Below, piece by piece: positions 46,917-60,000 of a DNA stretch of 64,000 bases. The stretch comes from Pelecanus crispus (Eukaryota > Chordata > Aves > Pelecaniformes > Pelecanidae): the NCBI RefSeq assembly GCF_030463565.1, contig NC_134643.1, positions 121,623,809 to 121,687,808 on the forward strand, given 5' to 3'. The position numbers and the translations under genes were made by a program. Under the pieces are notes generated by a model. That model was not told the DNA's origin and searched no databases. It saw nothing but the letters and a program-made list of their open reading frames with translations. How positions within the stretch are numbered: position 1 is the first letter of the stretch; each line of letters opens with the position of its first letter.

Positions 46917-49900
46917 CTGAAACACACACACACAGACACACTGAGTGAAATCAGAGGCTGGCAGGAGGGAAGAAAAAGGCATTTTCCTAATTTCACAAAC
47001 ATGCTGAAATTATCTCACGAAATGAGTAACACCAAAACTGGGGTCGGGGGGGAGGGGGGTGGGGGACAGCAGCCTGCAAAGCTTCCTGTGCTGGTGTACA
47101 TACCGTGAAGAGAGCATCGCCTTTAAACAGAAGTTTGTGTCGTGCTAGCAGTAATTAATAACTCATCGCTTATCCTAAAGGCTTCTTTTTGCGAAGAAGC
47201 CATTGCCGTTTTGCAGGTCAGAGCTCTTCCTGATCGCCAGCTCAGTGGCTTGCTTCGACAACTGACTGCTGATGAAACACCTCCCTGATAGGTTATGCTT
47301 CCCAGGCTTCTAATTAAAGACGCCTCACCTCCTTTAGTTAGCTTTAAAACATTCTTCCTCTATTACAAACAATCAGCAAAATCGTATCTGCCTAAAACGC
47401 TCAAGATTTGAATGGGTCATCAACAAGATTTTCAACGTGCATGAGAAGCAGCAGATGATACAGTGAGCTATGAAGGCAGAGGTAAGGGCAGAAGAGGGCT
47501 GGCTTAGGAGCGGGAAATCCCAGGGAATTTAATTTACCCTTCCAGAGAAAAGGGATACAACAAAGTTTAATTTTAGTAGAATAAACCTTGCAATGTAAAC
47601 TAAAAGGTAACAACAGGTAATGCAACACGTAATTTCTGGATTTTTTTTTTTTTAAAAAAAAAAAAAAACAAAACACAATTTTCCATGCTTTATAGCACAT
47701 ATCCAACACCAACTATTTTCCTTTTTTATTCCTGGACTCTTGTTTTTAACATGGTCTTCATAAGAGGAAACAAAAATGAACTCTCAGAACATACCGTTTG
47801 AGAAAGCTCAGCCCAAAACTTGTTGCCATCAACACAACGAGCCAAAACGAAGGATTACCGAGCTCCAGATGAGAACTTCATACCAATAAGCGTGTGCCAG
47901 CTTATCTCGTGTGCCTCCTTTTGTTTGAACTAGTAACGCTACTGCCTCATGTTCTCTGTAGCCTTTACACTGGATCTATCGGCTCTTTCTGCTCGCTAGC
48001 GCACTCTTATTTACCTGAAAATAAGCTCCATATCTGAGAACACATGCATTGTTTTTAAACCCCCCAACTGAAATTTAAAGGAATCAGCAGCTGCCAGCAG
48101 AACAAGTGCAAATCTTTCTTCATCCATCTTGCGTTCCTTTATAAAATCGTTGAGGCTATAAATAATGTGTTATTTCCACGTATATTAATAAAAATGAAAA
48201 TTAAGAATGCAGGGTACGTAAAATTTTGTAACTCCTGTCCTGGGTAAAACTAGAACGTGAAATAGCTATGTAAATTAGTACTAGAATTAAATACTTGGCA
48301 GCGTCATCAGTGAAAACTGCACTTTGAGTTCAGCTTAATGAGCACGGTGGAGCAGACAGCCCAAATAACCTTCCATTCAGCTGTCGTAGCTTCCCTCTTC
48401 CTCTGTCTGATTTATTTAGCATTCCTATCCCAAATATGCCTGAGCCTTCTAAAGAACACACGCTGCCCTTTCACCGCACCACTTCTTATGCTCAAGAACA
48501 TCTCTAACAAAAACCTTTTTCTCTGAGTGCTTTTTATATTCATATTAGAAGGAAATCATGTATTTTGCCCATCGGGAGAGCTTGGGTAACAAAGATGTGA
48601 ATATTCTTCCCAGTCCATGGTAGTCATCTTACCTTCCCTTCCAAGCAGTCACTTTTAAGACATGGCTGGTAGGTCACACTCTTTGAAAGAAATGTTCCAG
48701 CAGCAACAGTATATTTTTTGGGGGTTGTGTTCCACCACCACCACCCCCCCCCCCCACCCCTTTTTAACTTCAAAATGCACAGCCCTCCTCCTGTTCATAA
48801 CCAGGGCTGTATAAGTCACCTAGTTTAAACTCTTCCCATGACTTGGTACTACAGATCTGATGAGACAGACATACGGCTAATGATGTCTTCCAAGAATGTT
48901 ACTTTACTGAATTCTGAGGTTTGGGGATATTTTTGTTGATAAGTAAATTCTTCCACAGAAGATTAAAAAAAAGGCAGAAAAGAGTAACTGAGATCTAATG
49001 AGCTGGAGAGAGTGAGCACATGCTTCTGCTCTACAGCAGCAGAGTAGATGTGGGTTACAACAGCATGAACATGAGGCAAGTGTGAAATTTTTTTTAAATT
49101 TAACGAGTCATTGAATTTCTCAACCTTACTTCTACAGAAAATGCAGCACAGAAGCAGCATAATGGTATGTGAAACTCATTCTCTTTCAATCTGGACTGCA
49201 TCAGCAGGGTAGATGAACACTTTTTACTTTAAATCAGCCCGGTCGAATTTTGAGCCTGAAGTATGCTGTAGAAAGAACTATTAGAGTTTCCTCACTGTGC
49301 TGACAAACCAGGCACCAATTAAAAAGTTACTCTCAAAGAGCTGTCCAGAAACACATCCAAGTTTACTGAAAATGCTCAGTAAAACTACTGGTACAGATTG
49401 CACATGCAATGTCTGGGAAAATTTAAAGCCCTTTGTTGCCTTATACAGGGAAAGGCGGTATGTAAAATTTAAATAGTTCGTCAAACTTGCAAAGAAGTAC
49501 CAGAGCTCGTAGAGAAACAACCAAGTGATTTAATGACCATCTCATGCCTGTGCAGATGAGTGATGGAATTTATCTGCCCCAGCCTGTATTTTATTCATTT
49601 GTTCATAACTGTAAGCCTTTTTGTAGTAGCTAACCTTGTTTCTTGCTTATAGGTATGAAATACAGCCATCCCTTTCACCAGCTGCTTATTCTGCATAACT
49701 TGGCTAAGATGGCTTTTAATATTGGAGAGATAATCCTCAGACCTTACACCTAGTATGTTATTCTGTTCAAATGTGCAAAAATATAGACTGCTTTCACAAC
49801 TTAGTTTTATTTTAACTGTTAACCAGTGATGCATAGAAAAAGGTCCTCAGAACTTGCAAAGAGTGTTTACTATGAAGAACGTAGATGCAAGTGTACTAGA

Positions 49901-50967
49901 AAAACCCATCACCCCACGAGTGTTGTTTCAGAGGTGCAAGAACAATCACACAGTGTCAAAAGTTTCATAATTTCACTTTACTCGTAAGACATAGGCCAAA
50001 ATGCTACAGCTGTCCTGAAGAAGCATCTTCTATCCAGAGAGGTCACAGGAGTCATCCAAATTAGGTAAAAAGCCAGATTTCTGTGTCATCGTAATTCATA
50101 TCTGATTATAGTCTCTTCTGGCTGGACAAATCCCATGTTCCCTTGCGATAATTATCAGTGTTACAAATGCTGAGAAGTGTAGCATCTGATTTTTTTTTTT
50201 TAAACTGAACTCTGCTCAGTAAGTGATTACAGTGTCTCTTATAATCCATTAAATTACTTCTCAGCTGTGCTGTTACAAGAAAGCAAGTGGAGGAATGGTG
50301 TTTTCTGTACCCAACACAGCAATCCTGCTTCAAATACACCTCCTTTGCAAATCTGATGGCAGTATATGAGACAAGAAGGCAAAAGCTTATGATTCCAGCG
50401 GAACGGGCTAAAGGTTTACACTTTGAGTTTGATGCTGATGTTCTGCAACATTTCGCATGTCACGTTAATTCTCCTATCGTTCTCCAGTGGGGAATGTTGC
50501 ATCTTAAAATCAGAACATTAAATACCACCAGGAAATTCTTGAAAGAGGGACAGTGTTGTAAGTCTTGTGTCTTTTTCTGGGGTTTGAACAGAATCCTTTA
50601 GACCAGGCCAAGACTGTAAAGAAAGAAGCCTAAACTTAAGAGCCTAAATATCGATTCACGGCTTAAATAACTTGCCATAAATACCAACATTTTTCAGGGT
50701 AGTCAGTGTCCATCACTGAAGCCAGTAGGAGCTTGCTCCTATTCATGTAAGATGCCTGAATGGAACGTAAGAGTCTAACTACGTTATGCATACAGTGCTG
50801 GTTACTGGTATTAAGACTTCTAAAATTCCTGCTTTATAAAACATCAACACTAAACTGATCCAGGTCAAAGAAATCATCAAGGCAAAACTGAATTGCATGA
50901 ATGGTGCTTGAGAGTTCATGTTCCCTTACCTCTGAATTCTCATTCGGTAGTATTATGAAAGCAACAG

Positions 50968-51002
<35 letters not shown>

Positions 51003-54000
51003 CAAACATGCAGTGTTTGTTACACTTTTGAAATGGGCTAGCACAAGAAATTTGGAAATGTGTTAGGTTTATCACTGTTCATATCCTGTATTAATAAAAA
51101 GCTCATCCTTCCTGTGAAGGAAGTATCCACTTTATAATACAGTAATACTGTGATGAGCTCAGAGAATATTGTAGTCTGTCTTTTATAATTTAATGCAGAT
51201 TACAGAAAGACCATGTAGTTAGTTAGGAACAAACCGGCAAGGGCGAAAAGAATAATAATTCAGCATGCATTAACAGGAAATGAATACCAAGTTCGATGAG
51301 AACTACAGTATAGTTAATCTTTGATAATATGTAATAATCATTGTAGGAATTTTGGTAAAAAGAGCACTAGACCAGAACCTACAAACTGCAATATGGTGTA
51401 TTTAATCAAGATAATAGATCACAGAATCTGAATATTCGAAACACAGCATCTGCAACAGCAGTTTATTACTGGTCCAAATTACAGCATTTGCTCAACACTA
51501 AGAACAAGTTGGCAAATCAAAAATTATTTAAAAGCCTGTCACTTTCTGCAATATGCACACGTAAAAGGACTCTAAAAATATCTGCTTTGCAGATCATTTT
51601 AAAAATGACATATGAGCACACACTCACAAAACCAGTTACAGTCTGGAATATCTTGTTCAAATTAAGAACAAGAAGCTATGACAGCAGAGAATATGATCAA
51701 GGATACAACTAAATCAAAACAACCTGAGGGTGGTTTTTAGAAATAAGCACAAAAAAATTCAGACACAATGTCCACAAGGGATCACTCCTCTGAAGCACAG
51801 ACATGTCTTTGTTGGAAGTGATGAAAGAATTACATTGGAGGAGCGAATGAAATTAGTGGAGATGAAACAGAACGTAACTTACATTACTAAGAAAGCATAT
51901 GAAATCTTACAATAATCAATTTAGAATTACTTTGTAACATATCTTCCATTTAAAAACTGAACAGATAGATAGATAAGCTTCATTTTGAATTTACAAAAAT
52001 TAGAAAAGAGCTCCTGCGTTTGTACAGATTACATAAGGTGTTCTCAAGCAAGGTTAAGTTTAGATTTCTATGACAGTCTCTTCAGAGCAATCTTCATTCC
52101 TTGAATTCAGCCTGCTGAAGTAAGTTCTTCTATCCTGCCCAAATAGTCGAAGAACATTTCTTCATTCTTCATGTTACACTACTCAAGCCCCTTCATCCCT
52201 ATTTCCCCGAGCAGAGTCCTCATGACATACTTCATGGTGCTGTCAAACAACAAATCTTTCTTCCACCTTCTTATCTCAGCTTGGGGAGCCACATCATGGG
52301 AATGGTTAACGAGCAGTTTGAGGACTTCGTGAGAAACCAGTCACACGATCAGTCATCTGTTCAAATTGCTGCACCGTACACTTGTGAGCACGAGGCCCTT
52401 TAGTCTGAAGCCTTTGATGTCCCTCGTCTGCACTTTCCCGTGGCTAACTGAGGGTGATGCTGTACCTACTCATTTACTTTGTCCAGTTCATTTGCCTCTG
52501 ACCTGTACAAGACCGTAGGTCAGACACTAAGGCTACATTTAAATTGTCAAGCCTGCAAGTACTTCTGGGCCCCGGGACCGGGATGCACATGTAGATTGCA
52601 TCTCACGTCCGCACACGTGGTGAAACCCTGGCACACTCCATTTCCCATGCTTTGATTTCCCTAGGCGTGAAACCTGACGCACAGAATGAAAAGGAAGGAA
52701 TGACGATGCAGCCTGGCCAGCTCGTGAACTCAGAGGACGGGGAGGGCAAGACTTCAAGGGACACTCCTTTGCTACCTAGATCAGCACGAGTGGTCGAAAA
52801 CATCACCTCTTTCATGTTTTTCTTCCAGCCTAAGGAGAGGCCAGATCTGGACTCTCAAGTGCAGAGCTAAGCTCAACTGATAAGTTAATCAAAGTGATTT
52901 TAAGAAGACAGTTTCGTTTGTGTTAACTTACTGAAAAGTTTTAAAAGCAAAGACAATGGGTATTAATCTTTTCTCTTTAATCATGTAAAATATTATAATC
53001 TGTCTCTTCTAGTTTTCTTCTATCTTATATCAGATTGTGAACAGTCCCCCTTAACTCCGAAGTGTCAGGATGGAAGGATTTTACGTAACTCCTTGATTAT
53101 AAATAACTTCTTCTTGAAATAAGACACTCATCAACATCAAATGCTGTTACTTAAGTAAACACAGAACTCTAAGCTATTACTTCAGGACTACTCTGTAAGC
53201 TCACACATGCAATCTTATAAAAAGGAAAAACTCTCCTATCCCCTCAGTGATGAAACTGAACACTGAGAGAAGTCACTCCGACCACATGGACAACCTTTTC
53301 TGCCTCAACTATTCAGTAAACAAGTTAATAAAAACAAAGGCAAGTTCTTGATCTTCAGATTTATCAAATTCAGCTTGCTTGAATTTGCAAGAATTAAAAA
53401 AAGCTACTAATGTGGGTATATAATTTACTAACTAATGTGGGTGTATGATTTACTTCATTCCGCTCTTAATTTTGTAAAACCTTCTTCTTATGTGTATAGC
53501 GATACAGCAAACTGCAGAGTAACTTAATACATTCCAAAGGCTTGGAATAAAATGTTCAAGTTATGCCGTACAAGACACAGTACCATGAAACTTCAAAACT
53601 CTGGTAATACGGTATTACCATTACAAAAAGTGTAACTTCATCATTAAGATGTGAATGTCTTAAATGTATAGTGTGATAATCGTTATCACTACAAAATTCT
53701 CTCAATCCATGGCATCACCACAGAATTGTTTTTAAGCTTTCCTCTGTTTGCCAGGTGTCCAAGATACTCTAAAACAAATTAGCTGCTGGTTTTGCTATCT
53801 GCTCTGGTAGATTTTAAAAAGCAGACTGATTTTCAGAGAGAAGCAGCTCTTCACTTTTTGAAAAATGCCTTTTAGAAGGGTCTTATTTCAAGTTTCCAAC
53901 ATGAAGGATCCAAAAATCACTAGTCACAGCTGGAAAATTTAGCCATCAAATCCAATAGAGCAGTGAGCTCTCAGGGAGACAATCTTTGGGGTTTTTTTTC

Positions 54001-57000
54001 AGTGTACACTGTAAAGTTCTGGGCAGAAACAAACTAAAATAAAATTATCTTTTTCATTCACTTATTAGGCTCTCATTTAAAGGTCTGAAATCCCATAAAT
54101 GTAGTAATCTCATTAAAACTTGTAAGAAACAAGTCTCTTGAGCATATTCTTAACACTGACCCATAAAAGGCCATCCAAAAATAAATATTTAGCAGACCTC
54201 TGTAACATTAAACAGTATACACTCTTTAAAAATCTGACCGACTTCGTATCATATCATGAAAAGTAATTTATGTAAGATATCCAAAGTTAGCTTGACTTTG
54301 CTAGTCAAAATACCGTTCTGTAATATTTGAATAAGGTAACTTATTGTTAAAAAGGTTTCAACACCTAGAATACTGCAGGGCTGAATAACAGCTTTTGTTT
54401 TTTTCGTTTTATTAAAATAATTTATTCCATACATAAAAAGGATACCATATTTTCACAGATTTAAAAAATACACTAAAAACACCCCGTTTCTCTGTAAGTT
54501 AATTCTATACATGTAATAGTTGAGTCTAAAACACAGTTCATATGTCATACAGATGTTTTGTTGGAAGTTAGTTTTCTATATGGTATAAACCCCAATTTGT
54601 TAAAAGTAGACAGCATTGAGTTCTGTCCTGAATTTGTAAACGTTATGGTTTTTTTGTTTCTTCAGAAAACAGTTCTTCACTAATAATAATAATAAAAAAT
54701 TACTGCTCCTTCTGTGCAAAATCAAGCCTCTAAGAATGATTTAAAAGACAACAGAAGGGCAGAAATTTCAACAAAATTAGAAAAATCTGCTTTACTTTCC
54801 CACAAACTGTAAGTCAGTAGCAAAATCAAAATTGTATTTTAAATTCAGGGAACAATAAACTGAAGAATATATACAAAAATGAACTTACCGAGAAGTGGAA
54901 TAGCTTGGGTGACAGGAGCAGGTACGTTAGTAGGTGCTACAGGAGGTGGCACAGTCCCATATATTTTGGAACTATCGGTAGTTTCAGCATTCCCTCTGGA
55001 TCCAGAAACCACTGTTGGGATGGGATTTCCTACAGATGAATCTTTTGTAGTGTCTTCATTCACACCAGTTGCTGTAGCTAAGAAACAATGCATTGACATA
55101 TTAAAAAAAAGTCAGCTTTTCTGCTTGCACGATACCTTCCTTCTACTGCCACTCGCTCAAGATTTAAACACTTACAATTTGGGATGTTTACTGCTGGAGT
55201 GTGAGGAACAGATACTGGAGGAGTTATAGGTGGTGGTGGTCCAGGAGGAAGAAAGCCTATAAAAAAGTATGTATTAACACTGAGTATCACTTTACCAAAA
55301 CATACTTGTGCAGTTTATACAGCAGATGCTTTTATTTGCTATATGGTTAAAAAAAGGATTTAATATTCCTAAAAATACATAAATATACCTGGGGGTAAAT
55401 GCATTGGGTTGAAACCAGGTCGTAAAAATGGAGGCGGCGGTGGTGGTGGCACTCCAGGAGCAAATCCAGGAGGTGGGATTCCTAAAGGTGCTGTGAAAGC
55501 AGGTGGTTGGAGTGCACCAACCACAGGAGGACCTGATGGATGTGGTGGAACCTAAGAAAAAAGGAAGGGGAAAAATGTGTTACCTCAAGACTGAACAGAT
55601 TATTTGTTGTTCAGCTGTGGACTGCTGTCTTCTGTGCTTTGTCCATCAAAACAAGAAAATTTTAGCTACCTTAAATTACTCTGCAACAAGGTGACTTATG
55701 TAACTGATCTAACTAGCAGTCAAAGAACTCCTACAACTTAAAATATCAACATTGATCTTGTTTGCCTTTGTTCGTAAAGAAAAAATTACTCTCTGTGGTA
55801 AATTGATACTAATGCATGCTCGTAACTCATCTAATATACCCTTTACACAGTAGCTGGAATTAATTTTACCATCCAGCATGATAACACTATAATGCACACA
55901 ACTTTGGAGCAATTAAAAACCTTTTCTTTTTTCTTTTTCACTACCTGAGTTTGTATATTATGCTAGAGTGACTACTGTTTCCTTATTCGTTTATTTTTTT
56001 AATTCTGATTTATATCAAGCTCTGAATGAAAACTGGTTTAAACTAAGGTGGTCCTCAGACTCGTATTTATGAGCTTACTATAAAAACTACATTAAATGTG
56101 TGGGAATCAAAAGGAAAAAAATTTAATCAAAATATGCTCTGCATTTAGAATTGATTTATTAAAGCAAAGGAGAGCTGTGTACTCAAGTGATCATCTCACC
56201 TCCATGACCATCAAAATTTCAGAACTACTGCACCAAGACCCTTCATAATTCATTTTTTTATTTCTAAAGTAAAGAAGGAAAAGCCTTTACTGTTTTATTC
56301 TCAGAACTGAAAGAAGTGGCATTAAACCAAAGTAAGCAAAATATTCTCCTTAAACCTGGAGAAGATGCTAAAGCTGCCAAGCACCTGATACCACTTCAAA
56401 CTTCTGTTCCAAGTTCTTTACCAATGGCTCGGTTAGTGAGCTGAGGCACATTAAAACTTGTACTATTAGAATTTTAATATCAATTAATTACAATAGGCTT
56501 TAATTCGCTAGGCTTTAGAGTAGACCACCACTTTTTAGTTTTAAATTGTGTATTTACTGGTTGGTAATAAGCTTCTGATTAGGCCCTGGCCTGAAATTAA
56601 GCTAACTGAGCAGGATGTGAGAACTACTGGATGTGGCACGAGAAATTGCCAGACGTGACAGATAACAATGTGAGAAGCTGACAAAAGTTACAGATGGCAC
56701 CATGAGGAACGGCTGGATTCTGCAGGTGGTTAAGGGGGTGTTACGTGAACAACAGCCAAACTTCAGAGAGAAGCAGAAAGGAGCACCGGGGACCTTCTGG
56801 GGACTAGGACCTTGCAAGGCTAACAGTGCACAGGTAAGCGTATCTAGGAGTACCATGTAAGGCCAAGACCACCTAGATGAACATTAACTTTGAGTAACCC
56901 TAGAGATGTTTCCATTAATCACAGTTAAAGCTTTAGAAAAAGTGCTCCAAAACCACAGTAACCTAATAGTCTCAGAAGGTCTTTTTGCTTGTTTTACAGG

Positions 57001-60000
57001 GCACTCCTTCAAAGAACAACAACTTACAAAATTAGCTAGACATAGCAACAGATCTGTTGATCACAGGAATGTTCTGTGAAGCAAGCATTCACATCCAGAG
57101 TGTGTATGCAGCAGAAGGAATTGGGGAGGGGTATCAAGAAGGCAAAAAGGGTTAAAAAAAGAGGGGAAACTTGCTAAATGCTGTCAGTCCTTAAGTAGTT
57201 AAAAGCTGAGAAAACTGTGGATGAAGCATGTGTATGCAGTGGCTTGAGAAGGTATAACGAATAGTAAAATATTATGATGGAACCAGAATAGAAGTAACAT
57301 CAAAGGAAGATGATTTAGATACATATTAGAGGATATTCATACCTCATTATCCAAGCTTAACTGCTGTATTTAATTTTTTCTAAAAAGTCAACCCTCTAAT
57401 ACATAACTGTAAGTAACACATTAAAACCTTTCCTTTAAGCAGAAGAAAAAAAGGCTGTAAAAATCCGTGCATAAATGTCACAACACCTAATTTAAAATAC
57501 AATTTGAAGTATGAAGTTTCTCTGTTTGTTGAAGAAATGGAACCAATGGCTAATAAACATTGACAGATAACAAACACAGAGGACTGGTGAACAGCTTCAG
57601 AATAGTAGCTAATGAATTGGATAAAACAAAGTAACAAAAATGCTACTGGGGAGACAAATACTGGGAAAACCTGGTATTTTACCAGCAATATTGGAAACTG
57701 GAATAACTAACTCTCGATAACTGTAATGCAGACTGCCAGGTGCATCTCAATGAACACGTCTTGGGGTTTGGCCTGTGTCCAGGTATAACTATTTCTTACT
57801 GCACACCTCTCAAAATGAGACTTGAAGGAGAATCATTGGCCCTGTGAACTAAAGGAGCACAGTCTACCTACAGTGCTCCCAGACAAGTAAACATATTTAA
57901 GCGCACCTGGAGTCTCCAGCAGGAAGACTGCAAAGGAGTCGTCTGCCAGTTTCAATAGAAAGGGTACGGGATGGATACTGGACCAATGCACAACTCCCAC
58001 AGGAGCATGTGGGATAGAGAAACACATGAGGAAATTTGGGAGGTACACGCTCAACATGGACTCTGGTTTCTGGCTGAAAACCCATTAAATGAAGAAAAGG
58101 GACTTTGGGTTGCATTGGGAAACTTACGGAAAGGTTAGCCAGAGCAAACCCCTGGCCTTCAGTGTACAACCTTGGCAAAGCCTGAGCCACGGTTCACTGT
58201 AAAAGAATGGCAATTTTGGTAGGGGAACACCAAGCTTTGCCAGAATAGAACACCAATTGCCCAAAACCTCATCAATGAATGCGCAACACAGGTGACATCA
58301 CAAGTGCTATTAACTGAAACTGACTCTCAATAACCAAGAAATAGACTTAATTTGATCTTGGACACTGCAATATGACTTAAAAAGAAACACAGACCTACCC
58401 TCAGAGCGGACCACTGAGGTGGATTACTCAGACCTGCAGGAGTGGGACCAGATTCAGCAACAGCTCAGAGATCTGAATCTACAGGCAAGAAAAGGGCTCA
58501 CTCCAGTGGCACAACACAACAGAAGTATTCCACCTATCTCACCAACAACCCAGGACCCTGTGGCTGAGAAGACACTGTGTGCGCTATTGAGGCTGAAGAA
58601 CCAGACTTACCTACACAGGCTATCACTCTCAGAAGGATGTTAGCCATTTTAAGTGCCTTACTACATAGAGGTTGCATTCAAGGGTCAAGGTGATACTGGC
58701 AATAACAGGAGGTCAGTCCGCAGTTAGTCACACTGCTCACAGGTAATGTCCAGCAGAGCAGGGCTCCATCCCTATGTGTCTAGCCCATGCAGAGAGGTAG
58801 CACAGAAGGCCCATTCAGGCTCCGCCAGAGAAAGGAGTGATGCAGCTCCTTCCCACCCTACCTTTAAGCATGGGATTGCTAGGGCTGTGGGCAGATCACA
58901 AAGCTGCTGGCTAGGCCCTGGCCTGAAGTTAAGCTTCATGAGAAAGGGCAGTAAGGGCATTAAGGGCATGAGAAGCCACTGGACGTAACATGAGAAACTG
59001 CCAGACATGACAGATAACAATGTGAGAAGCTGGCAAGTTACAGATAGTGGTATAAAGGATTACTGGATTTTGTAGGTGGTTAACAGAACAGGGTGCTCCA
59101 TGAACAATAGCCAAACTTCAGAGGTAACCAGAAAGGAGCACTGGGGACCTGATGGGGAAAAGGACCTTCCTTGTGAGGCCAACAGTGCATAAGTAACCGT
59201 ATCCAGGAATATCATACAAGGACAATATTGCTTAGGTAATTGTATCATAAACAGCAAATCTGGGTAGGGATGCAGCAAAACTGGGACCAACATGGAAAAA
59301 AATAATTAGGGGAGAATTGTTTACTTGGGAGGAGATTGGAATGGAGAAAGAGAGGAGAAAGCACAACAAAAAGGAAGGTCGAGAAATGAGAAAAGACAGA
59401 GTAAGTTACAGGAATCATGCAAAGCTGTTTGGGATTACCTGTCAGGCAGCCCTATGCTTGATCACTGCAGCCTGAATCAGGACAATGCATAAAGCACACC
59501 TCAAACCTGCTTCTCCAGGCAGAGGGACCGGGTGGGCAGGGTGCTTTAACAGGGGAGCAGCCAAACAGATGGATCAAGCAACCTGGTATCACTGTACTGA
59601 TGCCTTCCATGCTGGACAGCATCAGCAGCCACCCAGCACTCCTAACAACCTCCCCACCCCTTACAGTCCCAAACACTGAAGCCAAATACAAATGAAAGCA
59701 GTTCTGCTTGTATCAGAGGACAAAAATACATCAGCTAATTAAAATGCAATAGTACTCTCCAAAGTTGTTTAAACAAAGGAAGTGGAATATAATGAGCTTT
59801 TTCCTTTAGGTATTAGATCACATTTGCATATTACAAAACATGTTAGTTTTACTACTAACACCACTAACATCATCACAGCTGAACTTAATTGATAAGTTTT
59901 AAAGAAGTATTTACAAATTATTAAACTATTGTGATTTTATGGCCAGAGAAGGCAACTGAATTGGTCAAGTATAAGACAGCATAAAAAAGTTCATAGCGAA

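Larger units (their letters stand above)
46947..54888 (-). other. SCAF4: SCAF4 intron (about 8 kb), no other gene recognised
   Basis: Contains a C run at about 48,744-48,757, an A/T homopolymer junction at 47,641-47,668, an (AT)n microsatellite at 50,969-50,999 and a 25-bp tandem duplication at 53,406-53,455. Plus-strand open frames of 104 codons (50,287-50,601), 74 codons (51,488-51,712) and 61 codons (51,730-51,915) show no recognised domain. Confidence 0.6.

Noticed and set aside
57833-58190. Minus-strand frames of 74-97 codons in the ERV-like block
   Set aside because: They overlap each other, and the plus strand of the same segment looks more coding-like. No motif supports the minus frames.
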